Positions 9,688 through 20,805 of a DNA stretch of 64,000 nt are shown here, piece by piece. Numbering within the stretch: the first letter of the stretch is position 1; every line of letters starts with the position of its first letter. The DNA is from SAR92 bacterium BACL16 MAG-120619-bin48 (GTDB taxonomy: Bacteria > Pseudomonadota > Gammaproteobacteria > Pseudomonadales > Porticoccaceae): NCBI GenBank assembly GCA_001438605.1, contig LIDE01000012.1, positions 26,001-90,000 of the forward strand. Direction: 5' to 3'. Under the pieces are notes generated by a model. The model saw only the letters and a program-made list of their open reading frames with translations. It was not told where the DNA came from and did no database searches. Both the position numbers and the translations under genes were made by a program.

Positions 9688-11703
9688 ATGTCATCAAAAC
9701 GTCAAATTCTGGTTACCAACGCTCTTCCCTACGCCAATGCTGCGCTGCATCTTGGTCATGTATTGGAATATACGCAAACCGACGTATGGGTGCGTTTCCA
9801 GAGAATGCGCGGGCACGAATGTTACTACCTTTCTGCGGACGATGCTCACGGAACTGCGATTATGCTGAAGGCCGATGAGAAGGGTATTACGCCTGAAGAG
9901 CATATTGCGGCGATGCGTGCGATCCACGAGGCTGACTTCCGCGACTTTTATATCAGCGTCGACAATTACCACTCGACCCATTCCGATGAAAACCGCGAGC
10001 TCTCGGAGCTGATTTACAACCGCTTAAATACCAACGGCCATATTGCCAAGCGGGAAATTACACAAGCCTTTGATCCTGAAAAAAATCTGTTTCTTGCCGA
10101 CCGTTACATCAAAGGCACCTGCCCAAAGTGCAAAACCGACGATCAATACGGCGACAACTGCGAAGCCTGTGGGGCAACCTATTCGCCAACCGATCTGATT
10201 AACCCCGTGTCAGTCATTTCCGGCGCAACGCCAATTGAAAAAGCCTCTACCCACTACTTTTTCAAACTGCCTGAATTCACCCAATTTCTGAAAGAGTGGA
10301 CCCGCAGCGGCGCAGTGCAAGACGAAGTGGCCAACAAGTTGGGCGAATGGCTCGACAGTGGCCTGCAAGAGTGGGATATCAGCCGTGACGCCCCCTACTT
10401 TGGTTTTGAAATTCCCAACGCGCCGGGCAAGTACTTTTATGTTTGGCTCGACGCGCCAATAGGCTACATGGCAAGCTTTAAAAATTTCTGCGATCGAGAA
10501 AATATCGATTTCGATCATTTCTGGAAAAAAGACAGCCCAACTGAGCTCTACCATTTTATCGGCAAGGATATTGTCAATTTCCATGCGCTGTTTTGGCCCG
10601 CCATGCTCACCAGCGCCGAATTCCGCACACCGACCAAAATCTGTGTTCACGGATTCGTAACCGTCAACGGCAAGAAAATGTCCAAATCGCGCGGCACCTT
10701 TATCAATGCGCGCTGCTACTTAGACCACCTAAATCCCGAATATCTGCGCTACTACTACGCGTCGAAACTGTCCGGCTCCGTTGAAGATATCGACCTCAAT
10801 CTGGAAGATTTTCAGCAGAAAGTGAACAGCGATCTCGTTGGCAAGGTGGTCAATATTGCCAGTCGCTGTGCGAAATTTATTGCCAACGGCAACGACGGCG
10901 TACTCTCCAGCACCATTGAAAATCCAGAGCTGTGGGCTCAGGTTAGTGGCGCAGCCGACAAGATTGCCGAGCACTACGAGAACCGTGACTACAGCAAAGC
11001 GATTCGCGAAATTATGGCCCAAGCCGATGCCGCGAACGAATATATTGCGTCCAAGGAACCGTGGAAACTCAACAAAGACGAGAGCAAGAAACAGGAAGTT
11101 CAGGATATCTGTTCACTGGGCATCAATCTATTCCGCGTGATCCTCACCTACCTCAAACCGGTGCTGCCCGCCATGACTGAGGCCGGAGAGGCCTTTCTCA
11201 ATGACAGCCTGAACTGGAACTCGGTGCAGCAACCGCTGACCAACCACAAAATCAATCCTTTTGTGCCGCTGATGCAGCGCATTGAAAAAGAGAAAGTCGA
11301 CGCCATGATAGAAGCAAGTAAAGAGGAAGCCGCCAGCGCCACACTGCGCACAGGGCCACTAGTGGATGATCCTATTGCCGCCGAGATTAGCTTTGATGAC
11401 TTTATTAAAGTCGATTTACGCGTTGCGCTTATTGTCAAAGCCAACCATGTAGAAGGCGCAGAAAAGTTGCTGCAGCTGACACTGGATATCGGTGGCGAAA
11501 CGCGCAATGTGTTCTCTGGCATTAAATCGTCTTACAAACCAGAAGATCTTGAAGGCCGTCTGACTGTCTTGGTCGCCAATTTAGCGCCGCGAAAAATGCG
11601 CTTTGGTATGTCCGAGGGAATGGTTTTGGCTGCCGCGGACAGCAACGGCATTTATCTACTCGAGCCCGATAGCGGCGCACAGCCGGGCCAGCGCATCAGC
11701 TGA
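9688..11703 (+). CDS. metG: Methionyl-tRNA synthetase
   Basis: A 671-residue class I aminoacyl-tRNA synthetase that charges tRNA-Met. It has the HIGH-type motif LHLGH near the N-terminus, a zinc knuckle ([18 protein letters not shown]), the KMSKS loop (GKKMSKSRG), an anticodon-binding helical domain, and a C-terminal EMAP/Trbp111 tRNA-binding domain (from about residue 565, DFIKVDLRV...) that supports dimerisation. The frame is open from 9622, but the ATG at 9688 with AAGAAG upstream gives the family N-terminus [16 protein letters not shown]. Confidence 0.97.
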   Translation: MSSKRQILVTNALPYANAALHLGHVLEYTQTDVWVRFQRMRGHECYYLSADDAHGTAIMLKADEKGITPEEHIAAMRAIHEADFRDFYISVDNYHSTHSDENRELSELIYNRLNTNGHIAKREITQAFDPEKNLFLADRYIKGTCPKCKTDDQYGDNCEACGATYSPTDLINPVSVISGATPIEKASTHYFFKLPEFTQFLKEWTRSGAVQDEVANKLGEWLDSGLQEWDISRDAPYFGFEIPNAPGKYFYVWLDAPIGYMASFKNFCDRENIDFDHFWKKDSPTELYHFIGKDIVNFHALFWPAMLTSAEFRTPTKICVHGFVTVNGKKMSKSRGTFINARCYLDHLNPEYLRYYYASKLSGSVEDIDLNLEDFQQKVNSDLVGKVVNIASRCAKFIANGNDGVLSSTIENPELWAQVSGAADKIAEHYENRDYSKAIREIMAQADAANEYIASKEPWKLNKDESKKQEVQDICSLGINLFRVILTYLKPVLPAMTEAGEAFLNDSLNWNSVQQPLTNHKINPFVPLMQRIEKEKVDAMIEASKEEAASATLRTGPLVDDPIAAEISFDDFIKVDLRVALIVKANHVEGAEKLLQLTLDIGGETRNVFSGIKSSYKPEDLEGRLTVLVANLAPRKMRFGMSEGMVLAAADSNGIYLLEPDSGAQPGQRIS

Positions 11704-11899
11704 GTTGGTCGTTTTTGTTGCCCCCGCCGTAATAAATGGCGCAACTCGCTGGCCTGCGCTGGGGCAGCGGATGCTCTGTTAAAACAGTTACACTATTAGT
11801 TAGAGCCAAAAGTACTAACAACACGCACCTTATTATGTTGAATAGCATTAGACGATTCCACGATAATAGGGCCCTTAAACCCTTTCACGTGTGCACAAC

Positions 11900-12475
11900 A
11901 TGCAAGAATTTGCCGTTATTCTGGTCAGCTCTATCTTGATCAATAACTACGTACTGGTTCAGTTTCTCGGACTGTGCCCCTTCATGGGCGTCTCGAACAA
12001 ACTGGAATCGGCCATTGGTATGGCCGCGGCAACGACGTTTGTCCTCACCTTGACCGCCATGGCCAGCTACATTGTGAATGCTCTGGTACTTGAGCCGTTG
12101 GGTCTGATCTACCTGCGCACCATTGCCTTTATTCTAGTGATCGCCGCGGTCGTGCAATTCACAAAAATGTTTATTGAAAAGACCAGCCCACTACTCTATC
12201 GCGTGTTAGGCGTCTTTTTACCGCTGATCACCACCAACTGTGCGGTACTCGGCGTAGCGCTGCAAAACACCTCGAAAGACCTTAACTTTGTGCAGTCATC
12301 CCTCTACGGATTCGGCGCCGGAGCCGGTTTTTCCCTAGTGCTTATTTTATTTTCCGCGATGCGCGAGCGTCTCGCCTCTGCTGATATTCCAGAGTCATTT
12401 AAGGGTGCCGCGATCGCCATGGTTACCGCTGGCCTAATGTCACTGGCCTTCATGGGATTTAGCGGACTCGTCTAG
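11900..12475 (+). CDS. rsxA: Electron transport complex subunit RsxA (RnfA)
   Basis: A 191-residue inner-membrane protein with six predicted helices. It has the family hallmarks [31 protein letters not shown] and [15 protein letters not shown]. RsxA and RsxE form the membrane core that holds a 2Fe-2S centre in the Rnf complex. This is the first gene of a complete rsxABCDGE operon. The frame also offers a GTG at 11891, but the ATG at 11900 matches E. coli RsxA length; no convincing Shine-Dalgarno precedes either. The stop TAG is immediately followed by the rsxB ATG. Confidence 0.94.
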   Translation: MQEFAVILVSSILINNYVLVQFLGLCPFMGVSNKLESAIGMAAATTFVLTLTAMASYIVNALVLEPLGLIYLRTIAFILVIAAVVQFTKMFIEKTSPLLYRVLGVFLPLITTNCAVLGVALQNTSKDLNFVQSSLYGFGAGAGFSLVLILFSAMRERLASADIPESFKGAAIAMVTAGLMSLAFMGFSGLV

Positions 12476-13105
12476 ATGATTGAACTTATCGCGCAAAACC
12501 CCATTCTTGCTGCACTGATTGCCCTTGTTGGACTGGCGATCATTTTTGGCGCACTCCTTGGCTTTGCCGCTGAAAAATTTAAAGTAGAAGGCAACCCTAT
12601 TGTCGAGCAAATCGATGAACTGTTGCCGCAAACACAGTGCGGGCAATGTGGATTTCCCGGCTGCCGTCCCTATGCCGAATCCATCGCCAATGGCGATGCT
12701 ATTAACAAATGCCCTCCCGGCGGACAAGCGACAATCAACGCGATTGCCAGCCTGCTCGATGTACCCGCGCCAGAATTAGACGAAGAGCACGGCCAAGAGA
12801 GCCCAGTAAGAACTGTCGCCTATATTCGCGAAGATGAGTGCATCGGCTGCACAAAGTGCATTCAGGCCTGCCCTGTTGACGCTATTCTCGGCGCAGCAAA
12901 ACTTATGCACACCGTCATTGCAGACGAATGCACCGGTTGCGATCTCTGTGTTGAGCCCTGTCCAGTAGACTGTATTGATATGCTGCCAGTGGCTGAAACC
13001 CTGACCGACTGGAGCTGGTCAATCCCGAAGAAACCCGGCCAGTTAATTGCTACCGACACCCGCGGTGAGCTCAGCCATGCTCACACACAAGGGGGTGGCG
13101 CATGA
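12476..13105 (+). CDS. rsxB: Electron transport complex ferredoxin subunit RsxB (RnfB)
   Basis: A 209-residue membrane-anchored polyferredoxin. It has an N-terminal hydrophobic helix (about residues 8-28), a 4Fe-4S domain with CGQCGFPGC plus later Cys residues, and two ferredoxin-type clusters ([12 protein letters not shown] and [12 protein letters not shown]). It passes electrons into the Rnf complex from soluble donors. It starts immediately after the rsxA stop and overlaps rsxC by 4 bases (ATGA). Confidence 0.95.
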   Translation: MIELIAQNPILAALIALVGLAIIFGALLGFAAEKFKVEGNPIVEQIDELLPQTQCGQCGFPGCRPYAESIANGDAINKCPPGGQATINAIASLLDVPAPELDEEHGQESPVRTVAYIREDECIGCTKCIQACPVDAILGAAKLMHTVIADECTGCDLCVEPCPVDCIDMLPVAETLTDWSWSIPKKPGQLIATDTRGELSHAHTQGGGA

Positions 13106-14835
13106 GTCAAACGTGGGTCACACCGGGTGGCGTACATCCGCCGGAAAATAAGCACCAGTCCCTAACACAGAGCATAGGCGTGCTGCCGCTGCCGGAAAAG
13201 TTGGTCGTTCCCCTCAACCAGCATATCGGTGCGCCAGCCATTCCCTGCGTCGAAGTGGGTCAAAAGGTATTAAAAGGCGAGGTGATCGCCAAGGCCGCCG
13301 GCACTGTCAGTATTCCAATGCATGCGCCGTCGTCTGGTGTTGTCAGTGCCATTGAACACCGCCCCATTGCCCATGCATCCGGCATGCTTGCGCCTTGCAT
13401 TGAAATTACTACAGACGGCGAAGACCGCTGGATCGCCCATGAAGGCGTCGACGATTACGAACATCTCGCGCCGCGAAAATTGCTCGAAATAATTGCCAAT
13501 GCCGGTATTTCAGGTATGGGTGGCGCGGGTTTCCCCTCCGCAGTGAAGCTCAATCCCGGGCGTCAACGGCCAATTCTTACCTTGATTGTCAATGCCACAG
13601 AGTGCGAGCCCTATATCACCGCCGACGATTCTGCTATTCGTGAGCGCGCCGCTGAAATTGTTGAAGGCATAAAAATTCTCAGTGCCATTCTCGATCACCC
13701 CGATAATATTTTTATCGGCATTGAAGACAATAAACCGGAAGCCATCGAAGCCCTTGCCCCCCACGTTGAGGGCACCGGTATTTCGGTTGTGTCATTTCCG
13801 ACCAAATACCCATCGGGTGGCGAAAAGCAGCTAATCTATATCCTCACCGGCAAGGAAATTCCGTCCGGCAAGCTGCCTGCTGATCTCGGCATGGTCTGTA
13901 TTAATATCGGAACAACCTACGCCATCAAACGGGCTGTGGTGAATGGTGAGCCGCTGATCTCCCGTGTGACAACGGTCACCGGTGATGCTGTCGGCGTTCA
14001 GCGCAACTATGAAACGTTAATCGGCACACCGGTCAGCCACCTGCTGGCCCACTCGGCATTCGATGAAAAAGCCTGCAGCCGAGTCATTATGGGTGGCCCA
14101 ATGATGGGCTTCACCCTGCCGTCTGCAGACGTGCCGATCGTTAAAACCACCAACTGCATTCTGGCCCCCAGCTATGCCGAGATCCCCGATGACGAGCCGG
14201 CGCAGCCCTGTATCCGCTGTGGCATGTGTGCAGAAGCCTGTCCCGTCTCCCTGCTGCCGCAACAGCTGTTCTGGTACTCCCAAGCACAAGACCACGAGCG
14301 CCTCGAAGCGCACAACCTCTTTGACTGCATCGAATGTGGTGCCTGCTCCTATGTGTGCCCAAGCAATATTCCACTGGTGCAATACTATCGCGCCAGCAAA
14401 AGTGAAATACGCAAGGCCCGCGCCGAGAAGGTAAAGTCAGATCACGCCCGCGAGCGCTTTGAATTCCACAAACTGCGCATGGAACAGGCCGAGCGGGAAA
14501 AAGAAGAAAAGCGCACAGCGCGCCGTGAGGCCGCTTTGCAGGCCAGTGCAGCGCCAAGCAACCCTTCAAGCTCTGTGCCAAGCTCATCGGCAGCCGACAT
14601 TATTGCCGCAGCACAGGCGCGAGCCGCTGCCAAGCAAGCAACGCCGGAGCAACAGCAAGCGCAGCTCGAACGCACCATCGCCGCGGCTGAACAGCGCTTA
14701 ATCGTCGCCGAGCAAAAACTCGCTGAAGCGATCGAAAAAGGCAGCGCCAATCAGTCCGTGCTGAGTGCAGCCGTAGAAAATACTCGCCAAAAATTAGAGC
14801 AAGCCAAGGCAAAGCTCGCGGAGCTGACAGCATAA
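13102..14835 (+). CDS. rsxC: Electron transport complex subunit RsxC (RnfC)
   Basis: A 577-residue peripheral subunit. It has an N-terminal barrel-sandwich and NuoF-like flavin/NADH-binding region ([28 protein letters not shown]), two 4Fe-4S motifs ([12 protein letters not shown] and [12 protein letters not shown]), and a long charged Ala/Glu/Gln-rich tail from about residue 435 predicted to be helical or coiled. The tail is shorter than in E. coli RsxC (740 residues); its length varies widely in the family. The TAA stop shares a base with the ATG of rsxD. Confidence 0.95.
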   Translation: MSQTWVTPGGVHPPENKHQSLTQSIGVLPLPEKLVVPLNQHIGAPAIPCVEVGQKVLKGEVIAKAAGTVSIPMHAPSSGVVSAIEHRPIAHASGMLAPCIEITTDGEDRWIAHEGVDDYEHLAPRKLLEIIANAGISGMGGAGFPSAVKLNPGRQRPILTLIVNATECEPYITADDSAIRERAAEIVEGIKILSAILDHPDNIFIGIEDNKPEAIEALAPHVEGTGISVVSFPTKYPSGGEKQLIYILTGKEIPSGKLPADLGMVCINIGTTYAIKRAVVNGEPLISRVTTVTGDAVGVQRNYETLIGTPVSHLLAHSAFDEKACSRVIMGGPMMGFTLPSADVPIVKTTNCILAPSYAEIPDDEPAQPCIRCGMCAEACPVSLLPQQLFWYSQAQDHERLEAHNLFDCIECGACSYVCPSNIPLVQYYRASKSEIRKARAEKVKSDHARERFEFHKLRMEQAEREKEEKRTARREAALQASAAPSNPSSSVPSSSAADIIAAAQARAAAKQATPEQQQAQLERTIAAAEQRLIVAEQKLAEAIEKGSANQSVLSAAVENTRQKLEQAKAKLAELTA

Positions 14836-15899
14836 TGGCATTCAAACAGGTCACCTCACCCCACGCCCACAGTGCACAAAAAACCAGCAATGTGATGCAA
14901 CTCGTTTTATTGGCCACCGTTCCAGGATTGGTCGCCTTAACGTGGCAGTTCGGCTGGGGCAGTATCATTAACGTGCTCCTCGCGTCCATTACCGCTGTCG
15001 TCTGCGAAGCGGCAATTGTGCATTTGCGCGGGCGCTCGGTGGCGTTTTATGTGTCGGACTACAGTGCCTTAGTGACCGCCGTTCTACTCGGCATTGCCCT
15101 GCCGCCACTAGCGCCTTGGTGGGTGATTGTGGTCGGCACGGTGTTTTCCATTGTGATTGCCAAACAGCTCTACGGTGGCCTCGGTTACAACCCGTTCAAC
15201 CCCGCCATGGTGGGCTATGTGGTTGTGCTGATTTCGTTTCCCATCCAGATGACAACCTGGGTCACGCCGCTGGCGCTTCTGCCCGAGGGCGTGAGCCATC
15301 CCGGATTAATAGAATCGCTGCACATTGTGTTTAGCGGCTACACCCCCGCAGATGGCGTAACCGGCGCCACTCCCCTCGACAGTTTTAAACACAGCAGCGG
15401 CCTGTTAGTCGACCAAATTTACCAGCGCGACCCGCTGTTTGCTCAGGGAATATGGGCTGGCGCAGGCTGGGAATGGGTCAACCTCGGCTTTTTACTCGGC
15501 GGCCTGCTATTGATCGCTAAGCGTATTTTTACCTGGCACGGCCCAGTCGGAATGCTCGGCGCCCTCGCGCTCATGTCCGCGCTTTTTTGGGATTCAGGCA
15601 GCTCCACAAGCCCTGGCTCACCCGTTATGCATCTCTTGAGCGGGGCGACAATGCTCGGAGCATTCTTTATTTTGACCGACCCAGTCTCCTCCGCCGTGAG
15701 TAATCGAGGACGATTGATTTATGGCATATTGATTGGTCTGTTAGTGTTTATTATTCGCGCATGGGGCAACTACCCAGACGCCGTTGCCTTCGCAGTCTTG
15801 CTGGCCAATTTTGCCGCACCGTTTATCGACAACTACACCCTGCCGCGCACCTACGGCCACACTGATCGACGTCGCGCCACCGAGAAGGAGGAAGGCTAA
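14835..15899 (+). CDS. rsxD: Electron transport complex subunit RsxD (RnfD)
   Basis: A 354-residue polytopic inner-membrane protein related to NqrB. It contains the flavinylation motif GVTGATPLDSF, in which the Thr of TGAT carries covalent FMN, and the conserved LGYNPFNPAMVGYVV segment. Start and stop both overlap neighbours by one base (TAATG), typical of tightly coupled rsx genes. Confidence 0.95.
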   Translation: MAFKQVTSPHAHSAQKTSNVMQLVLLATVPGLVALTWQFGWGSIINVLLASITAVVCEAAIVHLRGRSVAFYVSDYSALVTAVLLGIALPPLAPWWVIVVGTVFSIVIAKQLYGGLGYNPFNPAMVGYVVVLISFPIQMTTWVTPLALLPEGVSHPGLIESLHIVFSGYTPADGVTGATPLDSFKHSSGLLVDQIYQRDPLFAQGIWAGAGWEWVNLGFLLGGLLLIAKRIFTWHGPVGMLGALALMSALFWDSGSSTSPGSPVMHLLSGATMLGAFFILTDPVSSAVSNRGRLIYGILIGLLVFIIRAWGNYPDAVAFAVLLANFAAPFIDNYTLPRTYGHTDRRRATEKEEG

Positions 15900-16561
15900 T
15901 GATTTTAAAATCAATGCGATTCAATAGCATCGCCCTCGCTATCTTCGCCCTGGTAACGGCACTGGTCTTGGCGGGTACCAACGAACTGACCCGTGAGCGT
16001 ATTGCCGACGCAGAACGCCAGGCGGCGCAGCGCGCACTGCTGGAAATTATTCCTCTGGAGCGCCACAACAACGATCTTTTAATGGATGTGCAGCCAGTTC
16101 CAGAACAGTATTGGGCGCTACTGGGATTAAAGAAAGGCGGCAATATCCATATTGCTCGAGACAACGGCCAACCCGTCGCAGCGATTATTCCCACCGTCAC
16201 GGGCGATGGCTACAGCGGTGACATTTCAATGATTATCGGGATTAATTTCGACGGTACAATTGCAGGTGTGCGCGTGGTCGATCACCATGAAACACCGGGA
16301 CTTGGCGACAAAGTTGATCTGAAAAAAAGCGATTGGATCCTCAGCTTTAATGGTAAGTCTTTGACCAATCCCACTGCGGATCGATGGAAAGTGCGTAAAG
16401 AAGGCGGTGATTTCGATCAGTTTACAGGAGCCACTATCACTCCTCGCGCCGTGATCTCCCAGCTCGTAAATGCGCTAGAATACTTTAATCGCGACAGTGA
16501 ACGTTTATTGCAAGTGAGCGCAGAACACTTGGCACAGGAACAACAAAAGGCAAGCCAATGA
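15899..16561 (+). CDS. rsxG: Electron transport complex subunit RsxG (RnfG)
   Basis: A 220-residue protein with one N-terminal membrane helix (about residues 9-27) and a periplasmic FMN-binding domain. The covalent FMN site is [11 protein letters not shown], with Thr as acceptor, and [10 protein letters not shown] is the other conserved stretch. It shuttles electrons on the outer face of the Rnf complex. AAGGAGGAA directly precedes the start. It overlaps rsxE by 4 bases. Confidence 0.95.
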   Translation: MILKSMRFNSIALAIFALVTALVLAGTNELTRERIADAERQAAQRALLEIIPLERHNNDLLMDVQPVPEQYWALLGLKKGGNIHIARDNGQPVAAIIPTVTGDGYSGDISMIIGINFDGTIAGVRVVDHHETPGLGDKVDLKKSDWILSFNGKSLTNPTADRWKVRKEGGDFDQFTGATITPRAVISQLVNALEYFNRDSERLLQVSAEHLAQEQQKASQ

Positions 16562-17271
16562 GCGACGTCAGTATTTCCCAAGTCACTAAAAATGGACTTT
16601 GGACAAACAACCCCGCCCTAGTTCAACTGCTCGGACTCTGCCCACTACTGGCTGTCACCGGCACTGTGGTCAATGCCCTCGGGCTAGGCATTGCTACGAT
16701 GATGGTGCTGATCGGCTCCAACAGCATCGTTTCACTGATTCGTCATCATGTCAGCGACGCCGTGCGACTGCCCGCCTTTGTCATCATTATCGCCGCATTT
16801 GTTACCTGCGCCGAACTGTTAATGAAAGCCTACACCTACGATCTCTTCCAAATTCTCGGCATCTTTATTCCACTTATCGTTACCAACTGTGCCATCCTTG
16901 GACGAGCGGAAGCCTTTGCCAGCAGGCAACCACTGGGTTACGCCGCGCTGGATGGCTTTATGATGGGGCTGGGCTTCTTGTTAGTCCTAGTGTTATTGGG
17001 CGCAATTCGCGAACTGTTCGGCCAAGGCACCCTGTTCGATAGCATGCATTTACTGTTTGGCCCTGTCGCAAAAGACTGGACACTGCGACCATTCGGCGAA
17101 AACTACAGTTTCTTGGTCGCCGTGTTGCCGCCGGGGGCATTTATTGTCACCGGACTGTTAATCGCCGGAAAAAACAGCATCGACGCAGCGTTCAAGCGCC
17201 GTGCCGACAGACACAAGCATCGTCCCGTGAAGGGCGCAAAACGGATTAGAACGACAGGCAATATTGCCTGA
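16558..17271 (+). CDS. rsxE: Electron transport complex subunit RsxE (RnfE)
   Basis: A 237-residue polytopic membrane protein paralogous to RsxA, with [33 protein letters not shown] and [14 protein letters not shown]. It ends with a basic cytoplasmic tail. In E. coli the operon continues with nth (endonuclease III). Here no nth follows; a thiamine-diphosphate enzyme starts 29 bases downstream. Confidence 0.95.
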   Translation: MSDVSISQVTKNGLWTNNPALVQLLGLCPLLAVTGTVVNALGLGIATMMVLIGSNSIVSLIRHHVSDAVRLPAFVIIIAAFVTCAELLMKAYTYDLFQILGIFIPLIVTNCAILGRAEAFASRQPLGYAALDGFMMGLGFLLVLVLLGAIRELFGQGTLFDSMHLLFGPVAKDWTLRPFGENYSFLVAVLPPGAFIVTGLLIAGKNSIDAAFKRRADRHKHRPVKGAKRIRTTGNIA

Positions 17272-17300
17272 CAGTTAGACCACAAAGGACGTTGGTAGCA

Positions 17301-19031
17301 ATGAATAAAACAGGCGCATGGTTGGTGCGATATGCGTTAGAGCAGCTCGGCATCAACCACACCTTTGGCATTCCGGGTGTACAGAATGCTGAAATTTACG
17401 ATCAACTCAGCCAATCCGACAGCATTACGCCGCACCTCGTCAATCATGAGATGAGCGCGGCTTTTATGGCGGATGCTGTCAGTCGCACCCACGCCGGTAG
17501 CATAGGCGCCATGGTGATTGTCTCTGGCTCCAGCGTTACCCACAGCGCCAGCGGCATTGGCGAAGCACTGCTGGCTGGGGTGCCCATGTTAATTATTGCC
17601 GGAAGTGGTCACCGCGATCAGGTACCGCAAATTGACCAAGAACAGATCGTCAAAGCGCTGACCAAAGCCTACTTTAAAATTGACGCGCACAAACAGATTG
17701 TCGAGACACTCTTCCACGCCTACAGCATAGCGACCGGTGACAGCCCAGGACCGGTGTTTGTTGAAATACCACTGCATATTCAGCTGCTCAGCGCAGATGT
17801 TGACGACCCCCTGCCCAGCCATCCAGCGGCCCCCAAAAACCCTGAACTCATCGTCAGCGACGCCGACATCACCGCCGCCGCAACGCAGTTATTGCAGGCA
17901 AAAAATCCAGGCATACTCGTCGGTTGGGGTGCAGTTGACGCCCATGCAGAGCTGATTGCCGTCGCTGAACATATCGCCGCGCCTGTTTGCACCACCCTCT
18001 CGGGCATCAGCAGTTTCCCAGCGTCACACCCCCTGCATGCAGGCATGTTGTTTGGCCCAGCCGCCGTTCCAAGCGCCGAGAACGCCTTCAATGACTGCGA
18101 CTGTCTCATCGCCATTGGCACCGACTTCAGCAATATTGATACCGCCAGCGGCAGCGCCGAGCCACCGGAGATGCTGATTCATATTGACCGCAACGAGCAG
18201 ACATTTAACCAGCGATACGACGCTAAAATCACCCTCTGCGGCAGCCCCAAAGAGGTGCTTACAGCACTGCTCTACAAACTGCAAGAGCAGATGCATTCAC
18301 CGCGCGACGCTGGCGAAATAGTGGCCGCGATCAAGCGCGACAAACTGGCACTGAAAAATGACTGGTACAACCACAACAGCAAGGGCCGAGTGAATCCTGC
18401 GGTATTCTTTGATCATCTCCGCGACTGCCTAAAAGACGACGCCATTATTGTTACCGACGATGGCAACCATACCTTTTTGGCCGCCGAGCTTATGCCAATC
18501 AATCATCCGCGCGGCTTTATTTCACCCTCAAAATTTAATGCGATGGGCTACTGTATACCGGCCGTAAACGCCGCTAAATTGGTTAATCCCGAGAAACAGG
18601 TGGTGGGTATTGTCGGCGACGGCGCCATGTTGATGACGGGCATGGAGGCACTGACGGGTGTGCGCAACAACCTTGGCACCATATACTGTATTTTTAACGA
18701 TGGGCAGCTCTCGCGCATCACCCAAAGCCAACAGGTCAACGACCGTCAGCGCAAGTACACGAAAGTTGGCAATGTCAATTGGGGTGCTTTTGCGGACGCC
18801 ATCGACTGCGGCTACATTCCCATCACCAACAATAACGATGTCGCGACAGGCCTGCGCCACGCGCTCGAAACTGCCGCGCAGGGGCAACCCGTATTTGTCG
18901 ATATCGCTATCGATTATTCGCGGCGCAGCAATTACGCCCTGGGTGTGGTGAAGGCAAATTTGGCCAAGTTTTCAGGACGGGACAAACTGCGCATCGTCAG
19001 CCGGGCCATCGTGCGCAAGTTTATCGGCTGA
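17301..19031 (+). CDS. Thiamine-diphosphate-dependent enzyme (acetolactate synthase/decarboxylase-like)
   Basis: A 576-residue protein with the three-domain layout of the POX/ALS family. The N-terminal pyrimidine-binding domain carries the catalytic Glu in NHEMSAAFMADA (Glu50), the middle domain is Rossmann-like, and the C-terminal diphosphate domain has GDGAMLMTGMEALTG followed by a ...CIFNDGQLSRI segment. The usual NN after GDG is replaced by NDG. The substrate cannot be assigned; acetolactate synthase, decarboxylase or oxidase are all possible. An ATG at 17301 with AAAGGA upstream is preferred to the TTG at 17292. The 29-base gap after rsxE and absence of a terminator suggest co-transcription with rsx. 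Confidence 0.85.
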   Translation: MNKTGAWLVRYALEQLGINHTFGIPGVQNAEIYDQLSQSDSITPHLVNHEMSAAFMADAVSRTHAGSIGAMVIVSGSSVTHSASGIGEALLAGVPMLIIAGSGHRDQVPQIDQEQIVKALTKAYFKIDAHKQIVETLFHAYSIATGDSPGPVFVEIPLHIQLLSADVDDPLPSHPAAPKNPELIVSDADITAAATQLLQAKNPGILVGWGAVDAHAELIAVAEHIAAPVCTTLSGISSFPASHPLHAGMLFGPAAVPSAENAFNDCDCLIAIGTDFSNIDTASGSAEPPEMLIHIDRNEQTFNQRYDAKITLCGSPKEVLTALLYKLQEQMHSPRDAGEIVAAIKRDKLALKNDWYNHNSKGRVNPAVFFDHLRDCLKDDAIIVTDDGNHTFLAAELMPINHPRGFISPSKFNAMGYCIPAVNAAKLVNPEKQVVGIVGDGAMLMTGMEALTGVRNNLGTIYCIFNDGQLSRITQSQQVNDRQRKYTKVGNVNWGAFADAIDCGYIPITNNNDVATGLRHALETAAQGQPVFVDIAIDYSRRSNYALGVVKANLAKFSGRDKLRIVSRAIVRKFIG

Positions 19032-19037
19032 CGACAC

Positions 19038-19490
19038 TCAGTAATTATCGAGATCTTTGTCGAACAACATATCGATATTGCGAAACGCTTTAAACTCTAA
19101 ATGATTGCCGCTGGGGTCGCTCACAAACAGCGTGGCCTGCTCGCCTTTGCGGCCTTCAAAGCGAATATAGGGGGCAATCACAAAACGCATCTCCAGCGCT
19201 TCAAGCCGCGACACCAACTGCTCGTACTTGTCCCAGTCCAAAATAACGCCAAAGTGTGATGCCGGCACTGCATGGCCGTCCACTGCATTGGTCGCCGCAG
19301 ACGGATGGTCTTCTGGCGCGACCAGATGGGCCACCAACTGATGTCCAAAAAAATCAAAATCGATCCAGCGATCAGACTCCCGACCTGTGCCACACCCTAA
19401 CGTACCGCCGTAAAAAGCGCGGGCTGCCTCAAGATCAGTCACCGGAAACGCAAGGTGAAAACGTGGATAGTCTGCCGAGAGAGTGGTCAT
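19038..19490 (-). CDS. VOC-family (glyoxalase/extradiol dioxygenase-like) protein
   Basis: A 150-residue protein with paired beta-alpha-beta-beta-beta modules: FHLAFPVTDLEAARAFY at the start and a second module ending in LFVSDPSGNHLEFKAF. The metal-ligand candidates are the first His, the central His and the Glu of HLEF. It resembles the predicted dioxygenase group of VOC proteins; the substrate is unknown. It converges on the ThDP gene with only 6 bases between stops. Confidence 0.8.
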   Translation of the reverse strand: MTTLSADYPRFHLAFPVTDLEAARAFYGGTLGCGTGRESDRWIDFDFFGHQLVAHLVAPEDHPSAATNAVDGHAVPASHFGVILDWDKYEQLVSRLEALEMRFVIAPYIRFEGRKGEQATLFVSDPSGNHLEFKAFRNIDMLFDKDLDNY

Positions 19491-19577
19491 TTTTTTTATC
19501 TACCTAAAGGTTGCGGAAGCTCGAGCTGTCAGCTCAGTTATAAAAATTTATAGAGAAAGTCTGTTTTGTTGAAGCCT

Positions 19578-20540
19578 TCACCACGGCAGCGCATCCAGAT
19601 CAACATTGCCGCCACTCAGAATAATGGCCACGCGCTTGCCATAAAAAAGCTCAGGATTTTCCATTATAGCGGCGAGACATACCGCGGAAGACGGTTCAAC
19701 AATAATTTTTAAACGCATCCAAATCAGGCGCATCGCCTTCACAATGCTCTCTTCAGAGGCGAGTAATATATCGTCAACCTGCTGGTACATAATGTCAAAG
19801 TTGCGCACCCCAACCGTTGACCGCAAACCGTCAGCGATAGTCTTTGGCGTTTGCTCCGCGACCCGAACGCCGCTTTTAAAACCCTGCCACGCATCACTGG
19901 CGCCAGCGGGTTCTGCTCCAATCACCTGAATGGTCTTGCCTGTCTTGTCCGCCCAAGCTTTTGTAGCGATAGCCGTGCCAGACAGTAGTCCGCCGCCGCC
20001 CACCGGCGCCATAATAATGTCCGGCAGTGCATCGGTCTGACATTGGCGCAACAGTTCCAGCGCAGCCGTGCCTTGGCCTGCAATAATTTGATCGTTGTCA
20101 TAGGGATGAACCAGCAGGCAACCGCGAGCCTCCATCTGCTCGGCAACGGTCCCTTCGCGGGCTTCCATCGTTGGAAGGCACTCAATAACAGTTGCCCCAT
20201 AGCCTGCTACGGCAGCTTTTTTTACGATGGGCGCATTGCTCGGCATCACCACCGTACACTCAGTACCGCGCAGTGCAGCAGCCCATGCCAGAGCTGCACC
20301 GTGATTTCCAGAGGAGTGAGTGATTACTCCCCTTTTAAGATCTGCGGCATCCATGGAGTAAAGCGCATTGCAACCACCGCGGGCCTTAAAGGCGCCCACT
20401 TTCTGCAAATTTTCAGCTTTAAAGGAAAGTTCGCAGCCAAACAATTTGTTGACCTGCTCGCTACTCATAACGGGCGTTTCGTGAATGTGCGGTTTAATCC
20501 GCTGGTGAGCTTGTTCGATATCGCGAAACGTTACGGGCAT
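19578..20540 (-). CDS. Threonine/serine dehydratase or serine racemase-like PLP enzyme
   Basis: A 320-residue fold-type II PLP enzyme. The Schiff-base lysine is in QKVGAFKARGG, the substrate loop is SSGNHGAALAWAA, and the phosphate-binding glycine loop is VGGGGLLSG. There is no C-terminal regulatory ACT domain, as in catabolic threonine dehydratases and eukaryote-type serine racemases. The sequence alone does not separate these. The frame is open to 20579, but the ATG at 20540 gives the conserved N-terminus. Confidence 0.85.
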   Translation of the reverse strand: MPVTFRDIEQAHQRIKPHIHETPVMSSEQVNKLFGCELSFKAENLQKVGAFKARGGCNALYSMDAADLKRGVITHSSGNHGAALAWAAALRGTECTVVMPSNAPIVKKAAVAGYGATVIECLPTMEAREGTVAEQMEARGCLLVHPYDNDQIIAGQGTAALELLRQCQTDALPDIIMAPVGGGGLLSGTAIATKAWADKTGKTIQVIGAEPAGASDAWQGFKSGVRVAEQTPKTIADGLRSTVGVRNFDIMYQQVDDILLASEESIVKAMRLIWMRLKIIVEPSSAVCLAAIMENPELFYGKRVAIILSGGNVDLDALPW

Positions 20541-20805
20541 GGAATACTCTGTTTTAGTCTGTTTTAAGTGTCGAGACATCCCAGTCTTGAGGGTAAAGCT
20601 AACTCCGGCGCCAAGCTTAAACCAGTTGCGACGTTTTAACTATTCGCCTGTCAAAAAACGATTCAACCGAGCCCGTAAATGTCAGTGTTAAACTTTTTCC
20701 GATTAGCCTCACTTGCCCTATACTGGTGCTGGTATTTTTAGTGGCTAAAGTGCGGCGGCTAGAGTGCGTACGCGCAGGAAACCTTTTTATCCATAAGGAA
20801 TTCTC

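Noticed and set aside
14141-14587. Long antisense open frame opposite rsxC (and similar ones opposite metG, argG, fecR, fimX and htpX)
   Set aside because: They lie fully inside strongly recognised genes, have no family features or ribosome sites, and reflect codon bias of the real strand.
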